DNA from: Gammaproteobacteria bacterium
GTDB lineage: Bacteria; Pseudomonadota; Gammaproteobacteria; Pseudomonadales; Alcanivoracaceae
DNA: 64,000 nucleotides
Reading direction: 5' to 3'
Assembly (NCBI GenBank): GCA_018067045.1
Contig: JAGPVL010000015.1
Span: forward strand, 186,001 to 250,000
This document shows positions 9,167 through 17,696 of this stretch, in pieces. The first letter of the stretch is position 1; each line of letters begins with the position of its first letter. The position numbers and the translations under genes were made by a program. The notes beneath the pieces are model-generated. The model worked only from the letters and a program-made list of their open reading frames with translations, was not told where the DNA came from and made no database searches.

Positions 9167-10430
9167 ATAGCTGCCGATAACTTATTTTGTTGTCGCGTAA
9201 TGTGTTTTCAGCATAGGTTCCCGGCGCAAGTTTATCGCTGTCGGCGCTGAAGAAGAGCTTTGTGAGAAAGTTAAACTCTTTCCCAATAGGGATTTCATCA
9301 ATACTAAAGCCGACGTTTGGTAGTTGTCCGGGAAAGCGTTCAGGAGGGTTGGCGAGAACACTATCATCTTGATAGAAAAGCCGAGCTGGCGCTTCGAACC
9401 CTTGGCGGAAATCGAGTTGAGCGAGTAGGTCGAAGCCACGGCCTGTGCCAAACCAGAGCCAGTTCTTTCCGCTCATAGGCGTGCCGACCATGTCTTTTTC
9501 GTTCTGCGACATCTTGCCATCTGTTATTGCGACAAGGTCTTTAGTCCAGCTAGTAATGAGCTTGCCGCCATAGAGTTGATTGCCGTCTAGAGAGATGGAA
9601 ACGGAGGGGCGTTGTAGCACCGTTTTGGCGATGGTCGGCAGGGTAAAGCGGGCATAGATATCTGTTTGCTGGGGCATGACAAGAAAATAGTTTCTAATTT
9701 TGAGAACCGGAATTCTGGCGACGCTGAGAGTTGTTGTCGCATAAATTTGCCAAGCAAGAGGGCCTTCTATGATTTCTTCAATCTTAGGGTCGAGGTTGTC
9801 GTTGCTTAATGTAATGCGAGAGTTTTCTCTGAAGAGCCCCGCGCTAAGGCGGATTTTTAGCGTATCGAGGATCGATTCACGCTGACCAGAAGGACCAATA
9901 TAGCCGCGATAAAAGAAGTCGTTCCAGATAAGCATGTTCTTTGAGTCGAAATAGAGCGCGTAGTCGGTGCTCTTAATCACCATTTTGCTCTGGTCAAACT
10001 TTACATAGCGTTGAGTCGCCTGACGGTATGCATTTTTGACCACGTATGCGTACCGCGGGCCTTCAGGCAGTGCAATGGTGATTTCGCCGGTGACCTGTTC
10101 GGTGGGCACGGTGGTGAGCTTGTCTCCAGCGTCTTCCTTGCGCAGCAGAAGAAGGTCAGAAGCATCGATTCTGTTGCGATCGCCCGCAGCGGTGGTGCTG
10201 TCGTCCGATTTAAAGTACGGGAAACCTTCGTTTGAGTATTCCAGCCATTGATGAGGGATTGGGTCCAAGTGACCATCTTTTACCGCAAAAAGGGTGTAAA
10301 TGGCGCTTGGTTGCCCCAGTAGCCCTGGTAGGTCAGAGCCTTGGATCTGGAGGACCTGTGCGTGGCTGGCCTGGCTTAGGCCGGCAATCAGCGCAAACAA
10401 ATACGGCATAGCGGAGCGAAAAAGGTGCAT
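9165..10430 (-). CDS. Secreted protein of unknown function
   Basis: A 421-aa protein with a clear Sec signal peptide (MHLFRSAMPYLFALIAG, cleavage after SHA near residue 24). The mature part is rich in beta-strand-like alternation, has no cysteine, and shows no motif I recognise. Sequence pointing to small-molecule catalysis is absent. It could be a periplasmic or outer-membrane-associated binding or structural protein. It lies between the GMC operon and a divergently transcribed RND exporter, with 282 bp between the two starts. That is compatible with shared regulation. Function is unknown. Confidence 0.7.
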   Translation of the reverse strand: MHLFRSAMPYLFALIAGLSQASHAQVLQIQGSDLPGLLGQPSAIYTLFAVKDGHLDPIPHQWLEYSNEGFPYFKSDDSTTAAGDRNRIDASDLLLLRKEDAGDKLTTVPTEQVTGEITIALPEGPRYAYVVKNAYRQATQRYVKFDQSKMVIKSTDYALYFDSKNMLIWNDFFYRGYIGPSGQRESILDTLKIRLSAGLFRENSRITLSNDNLDPKIEEIIEGPLAWQIYATTTLSVARIPVLKIRNYFLVMPQQTDIYARFTLPTIAKTVLQRPSVSISLDGNQLYGGKLITSWTKDLVAITDGKMSQNEKDMVGTPMSGKNWLWFGTGRGFDLLAQLDFRQGFEAPARLFYQDDSVLANPPERFPGQLPNVGFSIDEIPIGKEFNFLTKLFFSADSDKLAPGTYAENTLRDNKISYRQL

Positions 10431-10712
10431 AAGATTTTCTTATAAGAATCGCGCATTAGTTCACGCTATCATCTCATGTCTTATTCTGGGGTCAATATCT
10501 GCTGACACTTGTTCACAAACTTTATGGCCATGGACTTTATTGTTTTGATTGATATATCAGCGATTTGGTCCCATGGGCTATTTAATGAATTGGTCCGTTT
10601 GCCGACAAATGATTCATAAGGTCCTTTATTGAGTGGGACTTAAGTACAGATCAAGGTTATGTTCGCCGCTTTAGTCCAACAATTATGATTAGCTACCTAT
10701 AGAGAGTGGGGA

Positions 10713-13019
10713 ATGACGGAGAACTGGAGTCGTTGGGTGACGAGCCACCCGCGGATAGTCGTTGTGATATCCATTTTGGCCGCGTTATTGGTGGGGAGCC
10801 AATTGCGCCATTTTCAGAATAATAATGATCCACGTATTTTTTTTACGGAGAGCAACCCTGATTTCAAACTCTTCCGCGAGATCGAAGATCGTTTTACCTC
10901 TATGGAGGTGGTGCTCTTCGTTATCCATCCTAAAGACGGCAATGTTTTTTCGCGGGAGGTGCTAGAGGCGACTGAGGCCCTTACCGCAGACGCGTGGGCG
11001 TTACCCAACTCAACACGCGTTGATTCGCTAACGAACTACCAGCATACACAGGTGGACAACGACGACCTTTACGTCGCGCCATTGGTAGAAAATGCAGCGC
11101 TGCTGTCAGACGAGGCATTGGCTGATATTCGAGAGATTGCGATCAATGAATCGTCATTGGTCGGCCGTCTTATTTCCGACAAGGGACATGTTACGGCCAT
11201 TGTTGCCACGGTGACGATGACGGAAGGAAGCCGGGAAGCGCCGCTTATCACTGCGGCAGCCAAAGAGCTCAATGCAAAGTATGCGAAACGCTATCCTGAT
11301 ATTGATTTTATGTTGACGGGTACGGTTGTGTTCTCCCAAGCAACACAGGAAGCAACCGATCAGACTATGACGACGACATTGCCGCTAGCTATCTTAGCCA
11401 TGGTGATCTGTTTGTTGGTGATTCTGCGTAGCGCTATGTTTATTGTTGTTGTCTTGCTTGCCATTGTTATGTCTATCGCGATGGCGGTTGGCATATCGGT
11501 GATGTTGGGCATTGAGTTTTCACCGGTGGTCGGCATGGCGCCGGCGATGATTTTGACACTCGCAGTCGCTGATTGTGTGCATTTGTTGAGTACCTATCGT
11601 CAACAACGTCTTGAGGGGCTAGAGAAAGAGGAGGCAATGCGCGAAAGCGTGAGAATTAATTTTCAGCCGGTTTGGCTGACCAGTCTCACCACCGCCATTG
11701 GCTTCGGTATTCTGAATTTCTCTGAGTCGCAGCCATTTCAAGCACTCGGGAATGTTGTGCTTATTGGTGTATTACTGGCGTTTTTATTCTCCGTTGTGTT
11801 TCTTCCCGCTGTGGTGATGTTGGTGCCACATAAAATCTCGGCCCAGCGCCAGCTCAATTACGATCCTTGGATGTTATCCCTATCAAACTTCGTATTACGC
11901 CACGCTCGGCGTTTAATCTTTGGCACAGGCGTTATTGTGGTAGCGCTTATTGCATGCTTGCCGGCGAACCAAATAAACGATGTTTTTAACGAATACTTCG
12001 ATGACTCGTTCGAAGTGCGCCGCGTGAATGACTTCGTTATGCGGGAGCTTACTGGCATGCACCGAATCGACTATTCGATTGATTCCGGTGGTGTGAACAT
12101 GACGATGGAGCCTCGTTACTTGGCGCAGCTGGATGCCTTTTCGGGTTGGCTTATGGACCAGCCGGAAGTTGTTTTTGTGAGTTCCTATGCTGATGTTATT
12201 AAGCGGCTAAATAGAGATCTCCATGGTGGAAACGAGAGCTGGTATCGAGTTCCTGATCAGCGCGAGCTTATTAGTCAGTATACATTGCTGTATGAGCTGT
12301 CCTTGCCGCAGGGCCTAGGGCTGGAAAATCAGTTAGATATGTCTCGTCAGCACGCGCGGGTGATTGTCATGTTAAAAAACATTGGCTCGCGCCCAGTGTT
12401 GGATTTTAACGAGCGAGCAGAGCGGTGGTTGGAGGAGAATACCCAGGCCTCAATGCATGCCCGTGGCACGGGGATGGATATTTTGTTTGGCCGAGTCACC
12501 ATGCGGAATATTAAAAGTATGTTAGCGGGAGCGCTTCTCGGGCTTGTGAGTGTCTCGGTACTGCTGGTTATTGCATTGCGTTCTTGGTGGTATGGCTTTT
12601 TATCGTTATTGCCAAACTTGCTGCCAGCTCTCATGGCGTTTGGACTGTGGGGGCTTGTTAATGGTGAGATTGGTTTGGCGGTATCGGTGGTGGCATGCAT
12701 GACGTTGGGTATTGTCGTTGACGATACTGTGCACTTGTTAAGTAAGTATGTGCGGGCGCGCCGTGAACTCGGCTTGAACGTTGAGGATGCTGTGCGCTAC
12801 GCGTTCCGTACGGTGGGAGTGGCACTCATCGCAACATCGGTGGTGTTGGTGGCTAATTTTATGGTGATCGGCACAAGTCACTTCTACCCAAATGCCAGCA
12901 TGGGATCACTTGCGGCGATTACCCTAGCGTTGGCGCTGCTTGCGGACTTTTTCTTCTTTGTTCCAGTACTGGCAAAATTGGACGCTTGGCGTGACGGACG
13001 CCTTGCTCGGCGAGGGTAG
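10713..13019 (+). CDS. RND-superfamily exporter, MMPL type
   Basis: The 768-aa protein has the two-fold RND layout: one membrane helix near residues 14-30, a large periplasmic domain, then five helices, repeated in the second half. The conserved Asp in the fourth helix of each half is visible (LAVADCVHLLSTYR and VVDDTVHLLSKYVR). The family moves hydrophobic molecules, such as hopanoids, lipids or sterols, out of the inner membrane using proton flow. Unlike tripartite pumps, it has no adaptor or TolC-like gene beside it. Its place next to the GMC dehydrogenase locus suggests it handles that substrate or product, but this is inference. Confidence 0.86.
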   Translation: MTENWSRWVTSHPRIVVVISILAALLVGSQLRHFQNNNDPRIFFTESNPDFKLFREIEDRFTSMEVVLFVIHPKDGNVFSREVLEATEALTADAWALPNSTRVDSLTNYQHTQVDNDDLYVAPLVENAALLSDEALADIREIAINESSLVGRLISDKGHVTAIVATVTMTEGSREAPLITAAAKELNAKYAKRYPDIDFMLTGTVVFSQATQEATDQTMTTTLPLAILAMVICLLVILRSAMFIVVVLLAIVMSIAMAVGISVMLGIEFSPVVGMAPAMILTLAVADCVHLLSTYRQQRLEGLEKEEAMRESVRINFQPVWLTSLTTAIGFGILNFSESQPFQALGNVVLIGVLLAFLFSVVFLPAVVMLVPHKISAQRQLNYDPWMLSLSNFVLRHARRLIFGTGVIVVALIACLPANQINDVFNEYFDDSFEVRRVNDFVMRELTGMHRIDYSIDSGGVNMTMEPRYLAQLDAFSGWLMDQPEVVFVSSYADVIKRLNRDLHGGNESWYRVPDQRELISQYTLLYELSLPQGLGLENQLDMSRQHARVIVMLKNIGSRPVLDFNERAERWLEENTQASMHARGTGMDILFGRVTMRNIKSMLAGALLGLVSVSVLLVIALRSWWYGFLSLLPNLLPALMAFGLWGLVNGEIGLAVSVVACMTLGIVVDDTVHLLSKYVRARRELGLNVEDAVRYAFRTVGVALIATSVVLVANFMVIGTSHFYPNASMGSLAAITLALALLADFFFFVPVLAKLDAWRDGRLARRG

Positions 13020-13084
13020 TGGCGGGTCGGGGGCAGTGGTAGAGTAGCGCCACTTCAGACCGGTAAGTACGGGTAAGTAAAGCT

Positions 13085-15322
13085 ATGAAGATTGCGGAAA
13101 AAGCAGCAATGAAAGATCGCCAGGTGCTGCGTAGAGTGGATCTCCGCGCGGCACGGACATCCGTGTCCGGCGTACTATCAGCGCTATTGGTCTATGTCGC
13201 GTTGGCGACATGGGGTGGCTTTTATCAACAGCATGAAACGCTGACGTTGTTCTTTGGCATGGCGGTCATTGGCGTTGCGGCGCTGCGCCTGTCATTAGTC
13301 GTTCGTTTCGACAGTCTGTATGGCGCAGGGCCTGGTCGATGGCGTCGCTTCTTTGGCTTCGGCTTATTGCTGCATGCGTTGGTTTGGGGCTCGTTACTAG
13401 CGGCGCAGATATATTATTACGGAATGAGCAGTAACTTTATGTTGGCGGCGATTTATGTGATTGGCGTCAGCACCGCTTTAGGATCGTCCTGGATGTCGGG
13501 ACTCGTTGTTCGCTATTTCTACGCCGGCGCAATGCTGTTGCCCGCGGCAGCGGCACTTCTATATTCGATGCAACGCGATCAGTTAATGATGGCATTAATA
13601 CTCGTGGTGTATTTCATTTACTTGTTACGTCTTTATAGAACGAACTATATCGGCTTCTGGCAAGTTATGGGGCGTGAACGTAGTCCTTCGTTTACCCCAC
13701 GTGCGCCACGTCGAAAGGTGTCGGGTATTCAATTAAGTTTAGTTTATCGTCTTGCGCACGAAATTCGCACACCGATGAATAGCATTATGGGGATGCTATC
13801 GTTGTTACGCGATACCAATCTTTCCGGCGAGCAGCATGAGTATCAGCAGCTTGCAGATCGATCGGGAAAACTACTGTTAACATTAATTGATGATGTATTG
13901 GATTACAGTCGTATCCTCAGTGGTCGGATCACTTTGAACAACGAGTATTTTGATTTGCGCCACGCTATGGAGGAGAGTCTGGAGGCGTATGGTGCCGTTG
14001 CCCAAGAAAAAGGCCTAGAGCTGTCGTGTGTGATTGATCGTCATTTGCCTAGGCGTTTGCGCGGCGACCGTGAGCGCGTGATGCAGGTGGTGAATAACCT
14101 TGTTAGTAATGCGATAAAATTCAGCGATGCAGGTGAGATTAAGCTCATGGCAACGTTCGATGCGATTAGCAGTGATGAGGGGATGCTACGTGTCACTGTT
14201 CTCGATCAGGGGCACGGTCTTGACGAAAATTCTCGGCGCGAGCTCTTTTACGACGCCATTCTGGATGACGCAGACCCCAGCGCAGTACCTGCCGATTTAT
14301 TTGCTCAGCGCACCGGTTTTGGATTATTGGTGTGTCGTGGTTTGGTCGAAGCAATGCGCGGTGAGATTAGTGTAGATAGTGTGCTCGGCAGCGGTAGTGC
14401 CTTTTCGTTTTCAGCGCGCTTGAGTATGCAAGCGGATATGCGTGGGAATGACACTTTGCACGAGAAGCTTGCTGGGAAAACCGTACTAATTGCCGGTGCT
14501 GGAGAGGGAACGGGGGAAGCGCTAGCAGAAGAATTTGATGCGCTAGATTCCCACACTCAGAGTACGTCTGATTATGAGCACGCATTGCAAGCGTTGCGGG
14601 AAGGGCGTCGCGAAGGCTGCAGTTTTCAGTTGTTAGTCGTTGACACGATGCAGCGCAAGCAGTCTGCCGTGAATTTGTGCCGTACGGTGATTTCAGACCC
14701 ATCTCTCTCTGATGTTCGAATTCTTATGCTGGTCACGGTGCACGAGCGCGCGGATGTTTCGATATTGGCGTTACTGGCGAAAACGGCTCAGATGCAGATA
14801 TTGGTTAAGCCTGTTCATCGGCGTGGGTTGCGCAGTATGTTGTTGCCGCTGTTAGGGTTGGCGTCTGAAGAACCGCTGCCTGATAGGCGATTGACGCACG
14901 AGGCAGAGCAGGAAATTCGGCGCCGCTATCGTTTGTTGTTAGTTGAAGATAATGAAATTAATCAGATTGTGACACGCGGTATGCTCGACAAGCTGGGTTA
15001 TCAAATAAAGGCGGTTGGCAATGGGCAAGCAGCCTTGGATTTGTTGGAACGTGAAAGTTTCGATTTGATATTGATGGATTGCATGATGCCGGGTGTAGAC
15101 GGCTTTGATACCTCTCGCGCATTGCGGGCTCGTGAGTTAGAGGCAAGTTGTCCGCGTGTACCCATTATTGCCATTACCGCCAATACAATTGAGGGGGCGC
15201 AAGCGCGGTGCTTGGCTGCAGGTATGGATGATTATTTAGCTAAACCCATTCATATGGATGACTTAGAAAGTGCACTGGCGCACTGGCTGCCTAGTTCACC
15301 GGGTTCCGAAGGGGAAAAATAA
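13085..15322 (+). CDS. Hybrid sensor histidine kinase / response regulator
   Basis: 745 aa. Residues about 20-180 hold five or six membrane helices forming the sensor. The HisKA domain has the phosphoacceptor His225 in AHEIRTPMNS. The ATPase domain has N box NNLVSNAIKFS and G boxes DQGHGL and GFGLLVCRGL. A first receiver-like domain follows (about 465-590) with only partial conservation. A canonical receiver comes last (about 620-740), with acidic VEDN, phosphoacceptor Asp665 in LMDCMMPG, and the late Lys in YLAKPIH. No DNA-binding domain is present, so output needs a partner not seen here. A second possible start at 13109 would remove eight residues. The stop overlaps the next ATG by one base (TAATG). 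Confidence 0.9.
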   Translation: MKIAEKAAMKDRQVLRRVDLRAARTSVSGVLSALLVYVALATWGGFYQQHETLTLFFGMAVIGVAALRLSLVVRFDSLYGAGPGRWRRFFGFGLLLHALVWGSLLAAQIYYYGMSSNFMLAAIYVIGVSTALGSSWMSGLVVRYFYAGAMLLPAAAALLYSMQRDQLMMALILVVYFIYLLRLYRTNYIGFWQVMGRERSPSFTPRAPRRKVSGIQLSLVYRLAHEIRTPMNSIMGMLSLLRDTNLSGEQHEYQQLADRSGKLLLTLIDDVLDYSRILSGRITLNNEYFDLRHAMEESLEAYGAVAQEKGLELSCVIDRHLPRRLRGDRERVMQVVNNLVSNAIKFSDAGEIKLMATFDAISSDEGMLRVTVLDQGHGLDENSRRELFYDAILDDADPSAVPADLFAQRTGFGLLVCRGLVEAMRGEISVDSVLGSGSAFSFSARLSMQADMRGNDTLHEKLAGKTVLIAGAGEGTGEALAEEFDALDSHTQSTSDYEHALQALREGRREGCSFQLLVVDTMQRKQSAVNLCRTVISDPSLSDVRILMLVTVHERADVSILALLAKTAQMQILVKPVHRRGLRSMLLPLLGLASEEPLPDRRLTHEAEQEIRRRYRLLLVEDNEINQIVTRGMLDKLGYQIKAVGNGQAALDLLERESFDLILMDCMMPGVDGFDTSRALRARELEASCPRVPIIAITANTIEGAQARCLAAGMDDYLAKPIHMDDLESALAHWLPSSPGSEGEK

Positions 15323-16008
15323 TGGTGGGTCGGCATGCTTTGTTGCTGGGTAGTACCGGTTTAATTGGAGGCCATGTTCTTGCTCGCTTACTAAAAAGCG
15401 ATGCGTATCGTTCGGTAACCTTGATTGGGCGCCGTCATCCTGATGTGGGCCATGACAAACTTACGACAGTGACGTGTGACTTAACGTCTCTGTCAGAGTA
15501 CCCAAAAGCCTTTTGCGTTGACGACGTTTTTTGTTGCCTAGGAACGACAATTCGAGCGGCCGGATCACGTTCCGCTTTTTACCAAGTCGATCATGATTAT
15601 TGTGTTTCCGCTGCGGATATGGCGCGGCAGGCGAAGGCAAAACGTTTTCTAATGGTATCTGCGTTGAACGCCAAGCCTTCATCGAAGGTTTCTTATTATG
15701 CCCGTGTAAAGGGTGAAGCGGAGCGTGACGTTGTTGCTGTTGGTTTGCCGTCAGTGACATTGATGCAGCCGTCGTTGCTTGAAGGAGAGCGTGACGAGCT
15801 GCGCTTTGGTGAAGAAATTGGCCAAGCGGCGATGACTTTGATGAAGCCTTTTACTGCTTGGAGTAAGGCGGATTGGTTGTCGATACCAGCCGATGTGGTG
15901 GCCGACGCGATGGTTGGCGCAGCGCTATTGCCTCCGTCTCAGGCTGTTGAGCGGATCCGCTACCGTGGAATGGTAGCGTTAAGCGATAAGATGAGGAGTG
16001 GACAGTGA
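15322..16008 (+). CDS. NAD(P)-binding short-chain oxidoreductase, HTATIP2/TIP30-like
   Basis: 228 aa. The N-terminal Rossmann motif LLLGSTGLIGGHVL binds NAD(P). The later block VDDVFCCLGTTIRAAGSRSAFYQVDHDY followed by FLMVSALNA and SYYARVKGEAE fits the atypical short-chain dehydrogenase family that includes HTATIP2. The YxxxK-like YYARVK would be the catalytic pair. The substrate is unknown. Start and stop overlap with both neighbours (TAATG upstream, GTGA downstream), so it is translated in a three-gene unit with the kinase and RraA. Confidence 0.8.
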   Translation: MVGRHALLLGSTGLIGGHVLARLLKSDAYRSVTLIGRRHPDVGHDKLTTVTCDLTSLSEYPKAFCVDDVFCCLGTTIRAAGSRSAFYQVDHDYCVSAADMARQAKAKRFLMVSALNAKPSSKVSYYARVKGEAERDVVAVGLPSVTLMQPSLLEGERDELRFGEEIGQAAMTLMKPFTAWSKADWLSIPADVVADAMVGAALLPPSQAVERIRYRGMVALSDKMRSGQ

Positions 16009-16493
16009 GTTTCGTAACCTGTGATTTGTGTGACGAGAATGAAGGTAATGTTGCGATTGTAACGGGTGTGCAGTGGCGCAGTTTTGGTGGCCGCGATGCA
16101 TTCCATGGCGAAATTGTCACGGTAAAATGTTTCGAAGATAACTCGCGCGTTAAAGAGTTATTGGCGACTGATGGTACCGGCAAGGTGCTTGTTGTTGACG
16201 GCGGGGGTAGTCTGCGCAATGCATTGATTGGCGATATGATTGCCGAGAATGCCGTGAAAAATGGTTGGGCTGGCGTCCTTATTTACGGCGCCTGCCGTGA
16301 TGTTGATGCGTTAGCTGCGCTCGACATTGGAATCACCGCGCTTGGCTGCGTGCCGATTAAATCGGTTCGTCGCAATGAAGGGCAGGCAAATTTGGCAGTG
16401 CACTTCGGTGGTGTGACGTTTGCACCTGGCGCCTACGTGTACGTGGATAACAACGGCGTTGTGGTTTCCTCGACAGCGTTGGTCTCTGGATGA
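16005..16493 (+). CDS. rraA: Ribonuclease E activity regulator RraA
   Basis: 162 aa, normal for the family, starting with GTG that overlaps the preceding stop by 4 nt. It keeps the RraA core: FGGRDAFHGEIVTVKCFEDNS, the VLVVDGGGSLRNALIGDMIAENA block, GVLIYGACRDVDAL, and a C-terminal HFGGVTFAPGAYVYVDNNGVV. In Escherichia coli RraA binds RNase E and lowers RNA degradation. Related proteins in the same fold are aldolases, but the RraA-specific CRDV region and length favour the regulator. It is the last gene of the kinase operon. Confidence 0.93.
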   Translation: MSFVTCDLCDENEGNVAIVTGVQWRSFGGRDAFHGEIVTVKCFEDNSRVKELLATDGTGKVLVVDGGGSLRNALIGDMIAENAVKNGWAGVLIYGACRDVDALAALDIGITALGCVPIKSVRRNEGQANLAVHFGGVTFAPGAYVYVDNNGVVVSSTALVSG

Positions 16494-16567
16494 GGTCGCT
16501 CTAGGATTGGGATATTGATAGTCGTGCATCCCAGAGCGGCCACTTTACGTTGCCATGGATTTACCGA

Positions 16568-17617
16568 TTAAAGTAAATCCTCGATATTGAACGATGTCGT
16601 CGGCTCTGCAACGTCGTCCCAAAAGCTCCCGAGCGCGCCAAACGGTGTTCTCTCGCCGGTTGCTTCGGTCCACATTCGATCTGAAATGCTGCGTACAGTA
16701 AATTGCGTGATGGCGTTTAGCATGGCGTAGTCGCTGTCCAGCGTTTGGTCATCGTTTGCGAACTCACGGATGGCGCGGCGCAGCTCTTCTTTGTTGTCGG
16801 CGCTATACGCCGACACAGCATATAATGCGCTGCTTAATCGAACGCCTGATGCGTAACCTTGCTGCGCTGCTTCATGCAGAAGTTTCCATGTGTCGGTATC
16901 GGCAGGCGCCAGCATTGGCAGTATGCTCCATACAGAAGCTCTGATGCCGCCTGGGGCTCCCCACCATTTAGCGTTGTCTAAACAGCGCGAAGCGATTGCC
17001 GATTTGGCTGCGATATTTCTCGGTAATCCTAGCGAGTTGTCGGCCGCACCATCGTATAGAAGCGCTTGCACGCCGTTCAGATGGCCGACCAAAAACACCA
17101 TCTCATCAAAATCGCTACGCAGGCGAGGGCAATGTTCTTCAGTCGCTTCTCCGTACGCTGCAATTGCCCGTTGGTAGGATTCATAGAGACGAGCGCCAGC
17201 TATCGAGGAATAGCGCTTTTGTAAGGTTCGGGCATCACGCGCTTCGGCGGTCTGACCACTTTGAATGGCGCGGATATAGCGCAGCTCTTGCTCAAGTGCA
17301 CGTTGCTGGGCACATACTGCAGCCATGCTGTTCGTGAGTACGGCCAGACGAGTTGGATTGGCGTTGACGGATTCGAATGACACGAGAAAGGGTGTCATGG
17401 CTTCGCCGGTCGCGCAGGCCATGTCGAGATCGTCATAAGTTAGCAAGTACGGTGTCATTTCTGCACGGCCGTAGTTGACAAGAATATCTCCCGTCGTTTT
17501 GTACACAGGTGTACAGCCTTGCAGGACAAGCATTAATGGAATCAGTAGAGTAATGGTCAGCCTAAATAAGCGGCTGACGCTTTCCAGCATATGTGTATTT
17601 ATTTCAAAAAAACGCAT
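16568..17617 (-). CDS. Lipoprotein of unknown function
   Basis: 349 aa. The lipobox LVLQGC near residue 35 predicts a lipid-anchored protein. The start is set by AGGAG 7 nt upstream. The mature part is helical, with conserved-looking cysteines (MACATG, VCAQQ, EHCPRL, SRCLDN) and no catalytic motif I know. It may be a solenoid-type helical protein, since several helices have regular Ala/Leu spacing. It is the last gene of the seven-gene minus-strand cluster that includes a lipase and a FadL-type channel. A role in handling that system's substrate at the envelope is plausible but not shown. Confidence 0.72.
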   Translation of the reverse strand: MRFFEINTHMLESVSRLFRLTITLLIPLMLVLQGCTPVYKTTGDILVNYGRAEMTPYLLTYDDLDMACATGEAMTPFLVSFESVNANPTRLAVLTNSMAAVCAQQRALEQELRYIRAIQSGQTAEARDARTLQKRYSSIAGARLYESYQRAIAAYGEATEEHCPRLRSDFDEMVFLVGHLNGVQALLYDGAADNSLGLPRNIAAKSAIASRCLDNAKWWGAPGGIRASVWSILPMLAPADTDTWKLLHEAAQQGYASGVRLSSALYAVSAYSADNKEELRRAIREFANDDQTLDSDYAMLNAITQFTVRSISDRMWTEATGERTPFGALGSFWDDVAEPTTSFNIEDLL

Positions 17618-17655
17618 TCTTTAGCTCCTTGGAGTGAACCTCAAACATACAAGCA

Positions 17656-17680
17656 GCCCATATCGTTGATTGATATGGGC
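17656..17680 (-). other. Intercistronic hairpin
   Basis: A perfect 9-bp stem (GCCCATATC / GATATGGGC) with a 7-nt loop lies between two lipoprotein genes. There is no T run, so it is more likely an mRNA-stabilising or processing structure than a terminator. Confidence 0.5.
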
Positions 17681-17696
17681 CACCCACAATGCGTTG

